DNA of 64,000 nt from Anodontia alba (lineage: Eukaryota > Mollusca > Bivalvia > Lucinida > Lucinidae), in NCBI GenBank assembly GCA_964016985.1, contig OZ024824.1:119928951-119992950 (forward strand), in the 5' to 3' direction. The notes under the pieces were generated by a model. It made no database searches, was not told where the DNA came from, and saw nothing but the letters and a program-made list of their open reading frames with translations. A program made the position numbers and the translations under genes. Every line of letters begins with the position of its first letter. The stretch's first letter is position 1. Of the stretch, positions 20,885 through 31,831 are shown in pieces.

Positions 20885-21725
20885 AGAAAAGGTAAGAGAA
20901 AAGTCCAGGGAGTGCCACAATCACAAACCGCAGCCCTTCCCAAACCCCAAGAGGAAGAGAAAACCGACAAATCTAAACGAGCACAACCCGAACAAACGTA
21001 CTAAAAGCATTAACATTAGCTCTCTCTTCCCCAAGCGAGGTAATCGCAATACTAAAAGGACTGAAAAACACAAGAAGAAAATGACACATGGAAAGATATA
21101 CAACAAATCGCCTCGTAGAATAAACCACAAAGCAACAAAGAGTAAGACTAACACCGGGACCACCGCCTTAGAACGGTCGGTAGAGCAAACCACTGGGGGG
21201 TTTCAAGCACTTTTACAGCTAGCTAACTTCACCCTGGGTCCCGATGCTACTCTTAATACAGAAATACATAAAATTCGGTTCGCATAAAGGCTCCCAACTC
21301 AGTCAATGCATCAAAGCGAAAACATAAAAATCAAATTAATCGCTATAATAAACAAAGACGAGTACTCATGGCTAATTCTACTGTATGCCAGAGTAAATGA
21401 AAACCAATAGTTGAACCACGGCGGGCCAAGCCAAAGACATATCGTCAAGCCCCAACCCACTGGTTAAAGTTTTACGAAGAGGCCGTCATTGACTCTGAGG
21501 CCCGAATCGCCGTCGTGCAATTAAAGAGTGAAGCAGAGCCATCAACAATGATTGGGTTGACAACTAGGCATGCAGTCTGCCGCATAATATCTATGCTATA
21601 GCCAAGTCTTTTATAACGGTTAATTAGTTTTCTGAATTGCTCCGAAAAGTTAGATTTACCTACATTTTTTCTAAATCTGTACAACCCTTTAAGCAGTGGC
21701 GCCAGATTAGACTCATAATTCAAAT
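20885..21725 (-). mobile_element. Penelope-like retroelement copy P2, 3' part
   Basis: On the minus strand this starts within the RT C-terminal region (about 21720) and reads YRFRKNVGKSNFSEQFRKLI, RYKRLGYSIDIMRQTACLVV, NPIIVDGSASLFNCTTAIRA, stopping at 21472. The full S1-type 3' region follows down to 20885, including the CTACCGACCGTTCTAAGG motif near 21180. The coding part is intact over 83 codons, so P2 is younger looking than P1, but it is 5'-truncated and lacks the polymerase motifs. Confidence 0.75.
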
Positions 21726-21897
21726 GGTTTTAACTGAACATATTCCCTTATATGCAATAAATTCCATGATTTATACAGACCGGAGGGAAGTTTGCAACGT
21801 AACGTTGCATTACTTTAAGTTACGTTAGCTTCCTTAGTAACATAACGCCATTATATCTTAGCTGACGCTTTTTATAAACGGCTTTGCGTGTGGCGGC

Positions 21898-22133
21898 GGT
21901 AGAACGTCTCCGCGTACATCACCATAGTGCAAATTATATTTCATTTCCTTTGGATCCTTGGGCCCATTGAGGTATATTTGAAAATGGAGTTCTTCTCATG
22001 TATACGCTAGAGGGCGTAAGCAGTGTTGAAAACCTCATCACTGCTTATGACGAGTCTCAATAAAACCGAGACTCCTATTTTCTAATCCGTAGGGTGGTCT
22101 TTGTTTCCAAAGGTGATCTTTTTGACGTTTATT
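21898..22133 (+). mobile_element. LTR-like repeat copy L2
   Basis: Starts TGTGGCGGCGGTAGAACGTC and ends TTTTTGACGTTTATT. Contains GAGTCTCAATAAAACCGAGACTC, a 7-bp stem with AATAAA in a 9-nt loop. No flanking duplication identified. Confidence 0.65.
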
Positions 22134-22381
22134 TGAAAATTGACTTTTGTCAAGAATCAGGTTAGTCAAAAATAAAATTTCGTTGTGCATCTGACTTGTA
22201 CTTAATTCATTAATAAACACCCGTATTGTGGAAAATTCTAATCATTTTCGAACCTGCAACATTTAACGCCAACCGTAAATAACCCATTTGTGTACATAAA
22301 ATTCACTGCGTCCTGTTCCGCGTGGTTCTCAATCTCCTAGAAATTCAGGGACGAATTCGAGCTTGTAGCGAGAGAATGTTA

Positions 22382-22451
<70 letters not shown>

Positions 22452-22800
22452 TTTTACTGCCTTGCGATGCAAGTCGGATTTTAAAGCGACGCGTAGAGTG
22501 TAGGATTTTCAAAAGTACAGAGGACCGGATTATATCCCCGATCGGGGAAGTGTGATTACAAGTTTTGCACCTGAAACACAAGCAAATGTAACCATTAGCA
22601 AGCCCCATTACTATTTTAAATCGTGGGGCTGTTTCACTAACACCATTATTCATCGTACCCAACACGATCTAACAGCATTGCAGACTGACGTAGATATATT
22701 TGATCAACCATCGCATCTATTATAGCTCTGTGCAATAAAGACCTGCTTACGTGAAGCAGGCGCTCTGTCTTAGAAAGAAACGTATCGGAATAATATTCTT
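22134..22800. other. No gene recognised; includes (AT)n at 22381-22450
   Basis: Contains an interrupted 70-bp AT microsatellite. Long IYIYIY open frames on both strands come from it and are not genes. Confidence 0.6.
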
Positions 22801-22805
22801 ATTTT

Positions 22806-23636
22806 TATGCGGCAGACTGCATGCCTAGTTGTCAACCCAATCATTGTTGATGGCTATGCTTCACTCTTTAATTGCACGACGGCGGTTCGGGCCTCAGACC
22901 AAATGACGGCCTCTTCGTAAAACTTTAACCAGTGGGTTGGGGCTTGACGATATGTCTTTGACTTGGCCAGCCGTGGTTCTACTATTGGTTTTCATTTACT
23001 CTGGCATACAATAGAATTAGCCATGAGTACTCGTCTTTGTTTAATATAGTGATTAATTTGATTTTTTGTGTTTTCGCTTTGATGCATTGACTGAGTTGGG
23101 AGCCTTTATGCGAACCGAATTTTTATGTGTTTCTGTATTAAGAGTAGCATTGGGACCCAGGGTGAAGTTAGCCAGCTGTAAAACAGCTTTAAACTCCCCG
23201 GTGGTTTGCTCTACTGACCGTTTTAAGGCGGTGGTCCCGGTGTTAGTTTTATCTTTGTTGCTTTGTGGTTTATTCTATGAGGCGATTTGTTGTATGTCTT
23301 TCCGTATATCATTTTCTTCTTGTGTGTTTTTTCAGTCCTTTTAGTATTGCGATTACCTCGCTTGGGGAAGAGAGAGCTAATGTTAATGCTTTTAGTACGT
23401 TTGTTCGGGTTGTGCTTGTTTAGATTTGTCGGTTTTCTCTTCCTCTTGTGTGTTTTTCAGTCCTTTTAGTATTGCGATTATCTCGCTTGGGGAAGAGAGA
23501 GCTAATTTTAGTGCTTTTCGTACATTTGTTCGGTTTGTGCTTGTTTAGATTTGTCGGTTTTCTCTTCCTCTTGGGGTCTGGGAAGGGCTGCGGTTTGTGA
23601 TTGTGGCACTCCCTGGACTTTTCTCTTACCTTTTTT
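22806..23636 (+). mobile_element. Penelope-like retroelement copy P3, 3' part with internal duplication
   Basis: Starts at the codons MRQTACLVVNPIIVDGYASL (22807) and runs through the S1 3' region to GGCACTCCCTGGACTTTTCT and a T run at about 23636. A 125-bp part of the 3' region (CAGTCCTTTTAGTATTGCGA onward) is tandemly duplicated, at 23333-23457 and 23458-23582. 5'-truncated; only the last ~38 RT codons remain. Confidence 0.75.
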
Positions 23637-23639
23637 TTG

Positions 23640-24113
23640 TAGATTAAAAATTAGCTAACATCTTTCCGATCGGAAATCCAAAATGGCCGCCATGGCCATC
23701 TTGAAAATCTAGTTTTCGCTTCTTCTCTTGAACCGAAGGGCCAATTGGAGCATCAAGGTGACTTGTGGATCAAAAATGGCTAAATCATTCCGAACGGAAA
23801 TCCAAGATGGCCGCCGTGGCGGTCATCTTAGAAAAGCCCTTCCCAGACCCCAAGAGGAAGAGGAAACCGACAAATCCAAACAAGCACAAATCGAACAAAC
23901 GTACGAAAAGCACTAAGATAAGCTCTCTCCACTCTCCACTCCGATGCTTCCAACCAAGTTTCGAGTCAATTGGCCTTGGGGTGTAGGAGAAGTAGGTTTT
24001 TAAAGCAAATGTTTGTCGCCGCACGACGCACGACGGACGCGGGACGACACACGACGGATATTGACCCATCACAATAGATCACTTTGAGCACATTGAGCTC
24101 AGGTGAGCTAAAA
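23640..24113. mobile_element. AGCTCA-ended repeat with nested S1 fragment
   Basis: Unit-like sequence (CGGAAATCCAAAATGGCCGC repeated as CGGAAATCCAAGATGGCCGC near 23800) ends in CATTGAGCTCAGGTGAGCT at about 24095-24112, the terminal motif of the elements at 14604 and 61211. An ACGACGCACGACGGACGCGG simple-sequence part precedes the end. An S1 fragment on the minus strand (23836-23936, AGCCCTTCCCAGACCCCAAG onward) is inserted within it. Confidence 0.55.
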
Positions 24114-24489
24114 CTGCGTTCGGTCCGCAAAGGTATCATTTACCTCATCAGTCGAACATCATCGTGAAACACACATAATCACAAAAAATATGACGAATCT
24201 GAAAGCAACACTCACAATGATTTCATTATTTTATCTTTCTACTGTTCGCGTAACAAATATTTAACAAAGAGGGAAAGGGTTGGGATCCCGAAAAGCTAGG
24301 TTAAGCTCCCACTCTCCCAGTAATTCATTACTGACTGTCCCAAGGCAGTACTTCCATTATGGTATTTTTTGTTAATTGTTATGTAGTGTTTCACTTTATA
24401 ATGCTTTTCTTATATCAATTATACTAAGTTGATAATATATTTAGTTAAGTTGGGGTAACAGTTCCCACCTTTTTGGGAAAGAGTTGCCA

Positions 24490-25498
24490 ACTCTACTTGC
24501 CATCTCTTCATTTTGTATCTGCTTAATTGTATGTATCTGTCTTTCCCTTTGGTCTTGGAGGCTTAATGTGGATCAAATTGTGACAGTCCCTTAATTCTCT
24601 TACTTACTTTAAAAGGGTTACAATGTGTTTTTGGCGAGACAGCCATCTGCACAGGCTCTTGGTATATTCATTTTTACGTATGAGATATGGTATTTTCCCT
24701 AAGATAAACATTAAAAAAGAGTCCACTGGGCCACAGTTGCCTCACTTGAGTGTTACAGCCGTAGCATATTTGCCTATACCGTGGAACTATTTCCCTACTG
24801 CTATGGTAACCAATACAACAGTGGAAGGCCATATGGCCTTGGTAATTCTAGTTTTCTATGAAAGTCCGTTTTAATTCAGTTCCATATTCAAAGCTTCAAG
24901 AAATTCATCTTACATATGTTACATTTCCTGCTTTTGCAGGACTCTATGTTTCTCTGGGTAATAAGTGCTAATGATCAGTCGTAGCTCTTATTGCCCTAAT
25001 CGTTCAATGTATATTTTACGGCAAGCCCTGGTGCGATGCATTCTGAAGCTCAAGGAAGTCTTTTGTTTCTCTGCATTCACATAAATATTACACCAAATGC
25101 CCCCAAAACTCTAATTTATATATTATGCACTTTTACACATTCTTACAGTCCCTGCAATGGGGACATATGCGCCCTGGCACCATACAGTTCAGTGTTAGGT
25201 GATTACAATTAAGATCCTAGCTGAAGTATTTTGCTGTGGTTGTTGTCTGTGACTACATCATATTAGTTACTTAAAACAGGCACTTATTAGCGCAAACATA
25301 TATCTACTGATGAGAAGTGTGTTTCCCCTCACCCCTCACCCCCACCCACCCCCTTGTACGGATTACCTACTTTTCATATAAAAGTAAATAAGAGAACTCA
25401 GGAACTGATACAAATAGATCCACATTAAGTTTCCAACACCAAAGGGAAAGACAAATAAAGCAGACACATAACAGATTGCAAGCAGAGTTAATCTACTT
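24490..25498. mobile_element. Fold-back element with ~120-bp imperfect inverted ends
   Basis: The left arm, about 24490-24611, contains GTCTTTCCCTTTGGTCTTGG, CTTAATGTGGATC and TTCTCTTACTTACTTT. The right arm, about 25379-25498, is its inverse (AAAGTAAATAAGAGAACTC, GATCCACATTAAG, CCAAAGGGAAAGAC). The interior of about 770 bp has one 83-codon open frame (24623-24874) with no recognisable domain. No flanking duplication was identified, so the ends are approximate. It could be a fold-back or non-autonomous DNA transposon. Confidence 0.6.
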
Positions 25499-25689
25499 CA
25501 CAAAGCATTAGAAAGCTAACACTTAAACGAGTACACATTTCTTGAACGCTCTCTGTATTTATCTTATAACAAGACAAGTGTTTTAGTTTACTTCTGAAGA
25601 GCACCCAGAGTATGATTTCGGTTAAATACTTTATGAAGCTCTCATGTACATTTTGTAAAATATGATTTTAAAAAATCCACTAAAATTTA

Positions 25690-27385
25690 CAAGAAAGTGT
25701 GGGTATTTCGATGGGGACTTATTGTGCTCCCCTTGTTGCGGATTGTTTTATTTTATTCTGTTATGAGAGGGACATAATGTTATCGATCTCTGACGTGAGT
25801 CAAGGTGGTAGTATTAAAGATTTTTATTCTATTTTGAGAGACCTAGACAAGTTGCTTAATATTAATACTATTTATTTTGAACGGATGATTAATCAGATCT
25901 TTCCAGCGACTTCAGTTTAAGAAAGCTAGTCAATCTTAAAACACTTCTGCAACAAGGTATATCGGAACCAGAATTTTACGGTGACTTAGTGTACAGATTT
26001 AGAAAAAAATATGCGAAAATCTAACTTCGAAGCAATTCAGAAAACTAATTAACCGTTATAAAAGAATTGGCTATAGCCTGGACATTATGCGGCAGACTGC
26101 ATGCCTAGTTATCAACCCAATCATTGTTGAAGGCTCTGCTTCACTCCTTAATTGCACGACGGCGATTCTGGCTTCTGACTCAATAACGACCTCTTCGTAA
26201 AAGTTTAATCAGTGGGTTGGGGCTTGACGATACGTCCGTGGTTCAACTATTGGTTTTCATTTACTCTGACACACAGTAGAATTAGCCATGAGTACTAGTC
26301 TTTGTTTTTCATAGTGATTAATTTGATTTTTTTTTATGATTACGTTCGATGCATTGACTGAGTTGGGAGCCTGTATGTGAACCGATTTTTTATATATATA
26401 TATTTCTGTATTAAGAGTAGCATCGGGACCCAGGGTGAAATTGGTCGGCCGTAAAATGTCTTTAAACCCTACGGTGGTTTATTCTACTGACCTTTCTAAG
26501 GCGGTGGTCCCAGTGTTAGTCTTACTCTTTGTTGCTTCAGGGTTTATTCTACGAGGCGATTTGTTTTAAGTCTTTCCGTTTGTTTTTCGTTCTTTTGTTT
26601 TTCTGTCCTTTTAGCATTGCGATAACCTCGCTTGGGGAAGAGAGAGAGAGCTAATCTTATAGCTTTTCGTACGTTTGTTCGATTCGCGCTTGTTTTGTTT
26701 TGTCTGCTTTCTCTTCCTCTTCGTGTCTGGAAAGGGCTGCGGCTTGTGATTGTGGCACTCCCTGGACTTACCTGTATTTTCTTCTGATACCGAAATACAT
26801 TTTTGGATCAGAGTTTGTCGATATCAAATAGTATAATTTCTTCACAACATTACGACAATCATGATGATTTTGATTTTATCATTATTGCATGATCGTTTCC
26901 TTTTCCAGATGTAAATATTCCTCGACCTCCCTTATACGGTGTATTCATATCTCATTTTGTTTTAGCTTTGCAAGAGTGTCTTCCCATGTAAATGATTTTG
27001 CTAATTGGAATAAAGTCCTGACTGCTAAACTCTTTCCACAAGAATATCGATATCATACAATCCGTAAAGCTTTTTTATTTGTTTGTTTGTTTCAAAACAT
27101 TATAGTCGACACTTCAAATTCAGAAATAAAAAGTTAGCTTGAAAACACTTCTGCAGCAAGAAATATCGGAACCAGAATTTAACTGTTACCCAGTCTAGAA
27201 ATTAGGGAAAGCTATTAGAAGAATTCAAAAACAACTATTACAGGTTATAAAAGGATGGAATGTAACATGGACATTATGCGACAGACTGCATGCTTGGATT
27301 TCAACCCAATCATAGTTAATAACTGTGCTTTCCTCTGGAATTGCACGACGGCGGGTCGAGTCTCAGATATAAAACAGATTATATT
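25690..27385 (+). pseudogene. Penelope-like retroelement copy P5, interrupted by P4
   Basis: The RT begins at motif B (WVFRWGLIVLPLL / GISMGTYCAPLVADCF by frame, 25690-25780), continues YERDIMLSISDVS, a LDKLLNINTIYF stretch where YLDDLLNI is expected (25845), and an LQFKKAS reading at about 25915-25930. Sequence of another copy then intervenes (25932-26778), after which the same reading resumes at SSDTEIHF (about 26782), FPDVNIPRPPLYGVFISHF (about 26905-26960), NWNKVLTAKLFPQEYRYH, and MDIMRQTACLDFNPIIVNN (27270-27325). It is truncated at about 27385 with no S1 3' region attached. Frameshifts are frequent. Confidence 0.65.
25932..26778 (+). mobile_element. Penelope-like retroelement copy P4, nested in P5
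   Basis: Begins at SLKTLLQQGISEPEFYGD (about 25932) and runs through MRQTACLVINPIIVEGSASL, then the whole 3' region (CATTGACTGAGTTGGGAGCC, CTACTGACCTTTCTAAGGCG) to GTGGCACTCCCTGGACTTAC. Its 5' truncation point and 3' end coincide with a gap in the reading of the surrounding copy P5, indicating insertion of one family member into another. Confidence 0.65.
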
Positions 27386-27464
27386 TTATTCCCTTATGGA
27401 TAATTTAGCTATTCTGTTTACTTTGAAAATCATATATCGCTTAAGCCGATTCTAAAGGGTCGTA

Positions 27465-27531
27465 TTCAGTCTTGCAAACTAGATTGCTGCGTATGAATTG
27501 ATTTAATAAAACCGAGTCTCCGATTTTTTTT
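27465..27531 (+). mobile_element. LTR-like repeat copy L7 (fragment)
   Basis: A short piece with CAGTCTTGCAAACTAGATTG and AATAAAACCGAGTCTCC, the internal part of the L family. Confidence 0.5.
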
Positions 27532-27568
27532 AATTGTTTGGTTTTGTTTTGTTGTTGTTGTTTTGGTT

Positions 27569-27605
<37 letters not shown>

Positions 27606-28699
27606 TTTTTTTTTTAGATTTTTATTTTATGACGATGGTATCATAAATAGTTCATAAGGGGTTTGATGCCTGCTGTTATGTCTTTGTTCTGGCACTCCTT
27701 GGTTCAACTAGCGATTGTCTTTAATTCTGGCTGCCAGTGTCTGAGGTGTTTGCTAAGAGCCCTCGTTTTTTGTTTCATTGTTGGGATCTTATTTCTTTTA
27801 CACGTTTTAGCTTTTATGCGTGTCGAACAATCCTTTTGCATTTTTTACAGCATTTGATGCTTTTGGGCCAGTACAATTGATTTTAAACCCCACAGTTTCC
27901 AGAGAATTAGTTGTTCAAAGAAGTTAACGGACAGACGACGGAAGGACGACGGATGAACAAACAGTGACCATAGCAACGCATCTTGCGCCTCTGATTATAC
28001 GAATACTGATATCAATCAAACAAGATATGCACTGAAAGCGTCTGAAACTGAAAAAAGCATAACATTTTGAAGGAACAAGATAATTTGTTGCTGTACTTCT
28101 TCAAGCTAGTAGGATCACAAATTAACCTCCCCCACAAAATCACTATTTTTCAATGGAAATGGAAAACCGTCGAAAAGTAAAGCGCGATTTTTCCAGTATA
28201 AAAAATCACTAGCGTTTATCTAGTACTTTAGTGAATAAGCAACTATTGCTATTTCAATGTTGCAAAAGAACATTATATAATACTTTCGCACAGTTTGTTT
28301 GGTTCTAAACAGTTACAATAAATTGTGTCAAAACGAACCACTGTTACTAACGAAGTCAATGAAGGCTGTTATAATTATTTATATTTTCCCACGATCTTGG
28401 ACTCTTCTGGGTTACCATCGTCCACGAAAGCAGCTGAAATACAAAACAAAAATCTGTGATTACATTGGTTTGGTAATTCTGGAAGAATGTTGCTGTATGT
28501 GTCCTCATGCGAGTGATATGCCAGTGAAACAGTGGCGTATGCACTTAGTGTTTTTGTTGTTCCGTAAAATCTTATAAAATTTCCCGTACCTGTGCATACG
28601 TCAAGTGATGTGCGGTAAATGTAACACTTTATACATACTCTTAAGCTGAAAAACAAAACATAATAAAGATTTCTATGAAAGGCATCAATCACAAAAATG
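27532..28699. other. No gene recognised; poly-T at 27570-27615
   Basis: Contains a long T run, a GACGACGGAAGGACGACGG simple stretch near 27935, and AT-rich DNA. A 178-codon minus-strand frame (28375-28911) overlaps a repeat fragment and has no recognisable domain. Confidence 0.5.
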
Positions 28700-28862
28700 C
28701 AATAAACATTTAAGAAAATGCCAAAGTCACGCAGCATAGTCTTTCCTAGGCAAAAAGAAAAGAAATTAGTTAGAATCAAATAATTACAAAACACATATGG
28801 AACCATTGACGCACATACAAAGAAGAAAAGTAACGAAAGAATCGCCTTGGACAAAGCACAGC
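28700..28862 (-). mobile_element. SINE-like unit S2 fragment
   Basis: The minus strand reads CCAAGGCGATTCTTTCGTTA, TTTGTATGTGCGTCAATGG and CCTAGGAAAGACTATGCTGC, then GTGACTTTGGC, the diverged S2 head, body and tail. Confidence 0.5.
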
Positions 28863-28944
28863 CACAGACTTCGAAGGTTGAAGAGATGAAATATAGCTGA
28901 TGACAAAACAAACCAGCAAAATTACTATAACAGACGTATGACTA

Positions 28945-29125
28945 AAGAAGTACTGCAGGAATCGCCTATTGACTTTCAGTATTTCTCTGTCGTTTCTGCG
29001 TCTGCAGCTACATATGTGACGTTTGTGTTGTCCTTATTTGTTCCCTTTGATGCCTCGGGAGGGCTGTGCTTCGTGAGCGTGACTTTGTTCTGGTTTATTT
29101 CCTGGTATATTCACATATTTTTGCA
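28945..29125 (+). mobile_element. SINE-like unit S2
   Basis: Contains ACGTTTGTGTTGTCCTTATT, TGATGCCTCGGGAGGGCTGT and TTTCCTGGTATATTCACATA, close to 11960-12080 and 47750-47850. With 28700-28862 it forms a head-to-head pair in opposite orientation. Confidence 0.55.
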
Positions 29126-29130
29126 ACAGC

Positions 29131-29499
29131 AGAAACAAAAACTATTGGGAGGTTTAAATCGAAACATCACCTTTAACTCCTGAAACAGCTGCAAGCATTA
29201 GCACACATGAAAATACAGTGTTTCAAACATGACTAATTTTATATAGTAGACAGGAGAAATTTAAACTAGTTAGTTATAAGTCCCAAAACTGTAATCTTAC
29301 AGGCTGAGAATTAATTAGTATAGTTGTTAGGCAACACAAATCGTTCTGCATAAAGATATGTTATTGTAAATAATAGTTTTTGCATATTTCAAGCACACCT
29401 ATTAGAGTGATACGGTACATTGGGCTATTTCATTTCATTGAATATGTTTATCAGTCTGGAAGCGCGTTTGGAGACTAGCCAATTAAATGCTAATGTACG
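29131..29499. other. No gene recognised
   Basis: AT-rich intergenic sequence. Confidence 0.5.
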
Positions 29500-30904
29500 A
29501 GGGGTGTTCAAAATAACGCGGCCATTTCCTTAAACGTCGGATTCTTTATACACAACAAAAAATATATTACAAGCAATCGCTATCTTTCTTCTGTAACCAA
29601 GAAAAATTTCAAACGCCTAGCATATTTCATTCAAAAAGTATTATATATCAAAGTTTTGACCCTCCGCTGTCGGTCGTCACAAGGCAACGTCACTGACATC
29701 GTTGGTTTTGCCGATTCTTGCTGACGTTACGTCGAGGTCTCATTTCTTCTCAAAGTATTCCCTCTATGTATAAGACATCGGTGATAGCGCTTTACCCACT
29801 ATTCAAAAACATTTTCGTACCACTGCTCATCAAACTGACACACAATGGTTTCAACGGCGACCCTCAGCTCGTGAGGAGACTTGATCTCTCAACCCTGTAG
29901 TTGTTTCTTGACGGTTGGAAAAATTGCAAAGTCCATGGGAGCTAGGTCGGGCAAATACGGAGGATGATTCACGGTCCCAAACGAGATAAGGTTGATCTCC
30001 AGTCTGACTGTTTCGGTAGTGTGGGGTAAAGCGTGTCTTGTTGCAGGAGAAAATAAGCCATAGGAAACCCTGGTCTGTTTTTCTTCAGGGCGCTGACCAA
30101 GTTACGACGAAAAATCTATGAAAACAAACAATAATTGAAATAAAGAAAATAGCTTTTGACTAAATACGTTTAGCTGGTTTGTTTAACTGTTCCGTTTAGG
30201 TAGCGAATGAAAAATATTATTTTCTTTGAAAATAATTATATAAATTCAGTATGAAGAGTTTTAACAGCATGCATGTAAGGAAGCCGAGTATATTGGGTTT
30301 ACTCGGAATATAAAACACACAATTTAGGCAATCAATGTTAAATTTAATTCATAAACATCACATATTTTATCTTAGAGTAATATTCTGCATTGACAGTGGT
30401 GTCTTTCGGCACAGCATGCTGAAGTATCATTCCTCGCCTGTCACAGAACATGATGAACATTTATTTGCTCCTTCCAGCTCCTCACGACTTCGTCACCCCT
30501 GCTTTCGGTTCAAGACAGCTGACTGACCTTTCATTTCAGGATCGTAGAATCACTTCCATGTCTCATCGGTTGTTAGGATTCTATCTAGGAAGCCAGTTCC
30601 TTCTTTCCGATTGAAATTTCCTGGATTCCTGGACCCTATGCTCCTTCTCGTAGTCTTTTAGGAAACGTGGAACCCACCGTGCTTATGTCATAGGCAGAAA
30701 CGAGTGCTTGTACATCAGTAACGCTTTAATTTTTATCTATTCTTCTTATCTTTTTTCCAGGTCCATCCGAGCATGTCACTCGTTTCCTATACCTGTCGAA
30801 TGGGAATCTGTAGTTATAGTAGTTAGTCAATAGGTACCTGTAGTGTAACCTTTTGGACAGGTACTGTTAATAACTACCATTAATAGTTATTGTTACGTCA
30901 AACT

Positions 30905-31012
30905 AATAATGATTTTCTCATTGTCCTTTGTCAATACATACAGTGTACATGTTTATTGACATTCATGTTTTCTATCATTAAATATATTTATATAATATAG
31001 TTCCAGGTATAA
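30905..31012 (+). repeat. Direct-repeat unit without HP-MITE
   Basis: Reads TTCTCATTGTCCTTTGTCAA, then TACATACAGTGTACATGTTT...TTCCAGG. The same sequence recurs at 31219-31600 with HP-MITE copy 6 between the two halves. Confidence 0.7.
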
Positions 31013-31238
31013 GAAATATATGTTCTATAGTCATCTTTTACTCATTTAGTATTACTTGATATCAACACATTGCCGTGGCTGTATTGGTATAATAAAGTAT
31101 AAAGAAGATTAAAACTGCAGGCAGAATACATCACCTATTTAGCCATCTGTTTATCCATCCATTATTAATGCACATGGTAAATAAAAATTTTATGCTTATC
31201 ATGAGATATATTTCGCATGGTTCTCTCATTCTATTTTG

Positions 31239-31516
31239 CATTACGAAAACACGCCTATACAAATACACAGAAAATTTCACCTCCAAAAACTGAAAATTTT
31301 CACATAAAAAACTCTGATATTTTTCATATTTCTGCTCAAAACATAGATTGTGGGTACTCGTTAGAACCGCCTCGCCGAGGCGGTTCTAACGAGTACCCAC
31401 AATCTATGTTTTGAGCAGAAATAAGAATAATAATGTATACCCCTGTAAACCCCAGTTTTATTATATAAAAGTGGGGTTTAAGGGGGTCAAAATTATATAG
31501 GCGTGTTTTCGTAATG
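31239..31516 (+). mobile_element. HP-MITE copy 6 (best preserved)
   Basis: 278 bp. The left terminal repeat CATTACGAAAACACGCCTAT matches the inverse of the right end exactly over 20 bp. The centre is a perfect inverted repeat, 31327-31374 paired with 31376-31423 (48-bp arms, one-base centre). The left flank hairpin uses two TGAAAATTTTCA-type palindromes; the right flank hairpin pairs AAACCCCAGTTTTA with TAAAAGTGGGGTTT. Two mirror-image open frames across the centre give the same peptide end on both strands, an artefact of the palindrome. Confidence 0.95.
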
Positions 31517-31522
31517 GTAAGG

Positions 31523-31600
31523 TCATTACATACAGTGTATATGTCTGTTGACATTTATAGTTTCTATCATTAAACATATTTATATAATATATTTCCAGGC
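31523..31600 (+). repeat. Direct-repeat unit, right half after HP-MITE
   Basis: TACATACAGTGTATATGTCT...CATATTTATATAATATATTT then CCAGG matches 30936-31012 with few differences. Confidence 0.75.
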
Positions 31601-31753
31601 TCTGTTACAATTAGACGAACCCTTATATATTTTGATGGGCTGTAAGACCCGCACTACACTACGACATTCTTGTAATGAAGACTGTACTTGCACTCGACTA
31701 AGTCGTATTTTGTACTAGTATCTTCATAACACTTTGTATCAGCCATATTTACC

Positions 31754-31756
<3 letters not shown>

Positions 31757-31830
<74 letters not shown>
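31757..31830. repeat. (GT)n microsatellite, ~74 bp
   Basis: Uninterrupted GT dinucleotide run inside the mariner gap. Confidence 0.98.

Positions 31831-31831
<1 letters not shown>

Noticed and set aside
22322..22665. IYIYIY repeat proteins on both strands, and similar THTHTH (31.7 kb) and SLSLSL (42.4 kb) frames
   Set aside because: Translations of AT, GT and CT microsatellites.
28375..28911. 178-codon minus-strand frame, the second longest on this strand
   Set aside because: Half of it runs through an S2 repeat fragment; no domain, no splice or codon evidence.
31336..31554. Overlapping frames on both strands ending in the same peptide
   Set aside because: Produced by the perfect palindrome in HP-MITE copy 6; the same happens at 16834 and 47212.
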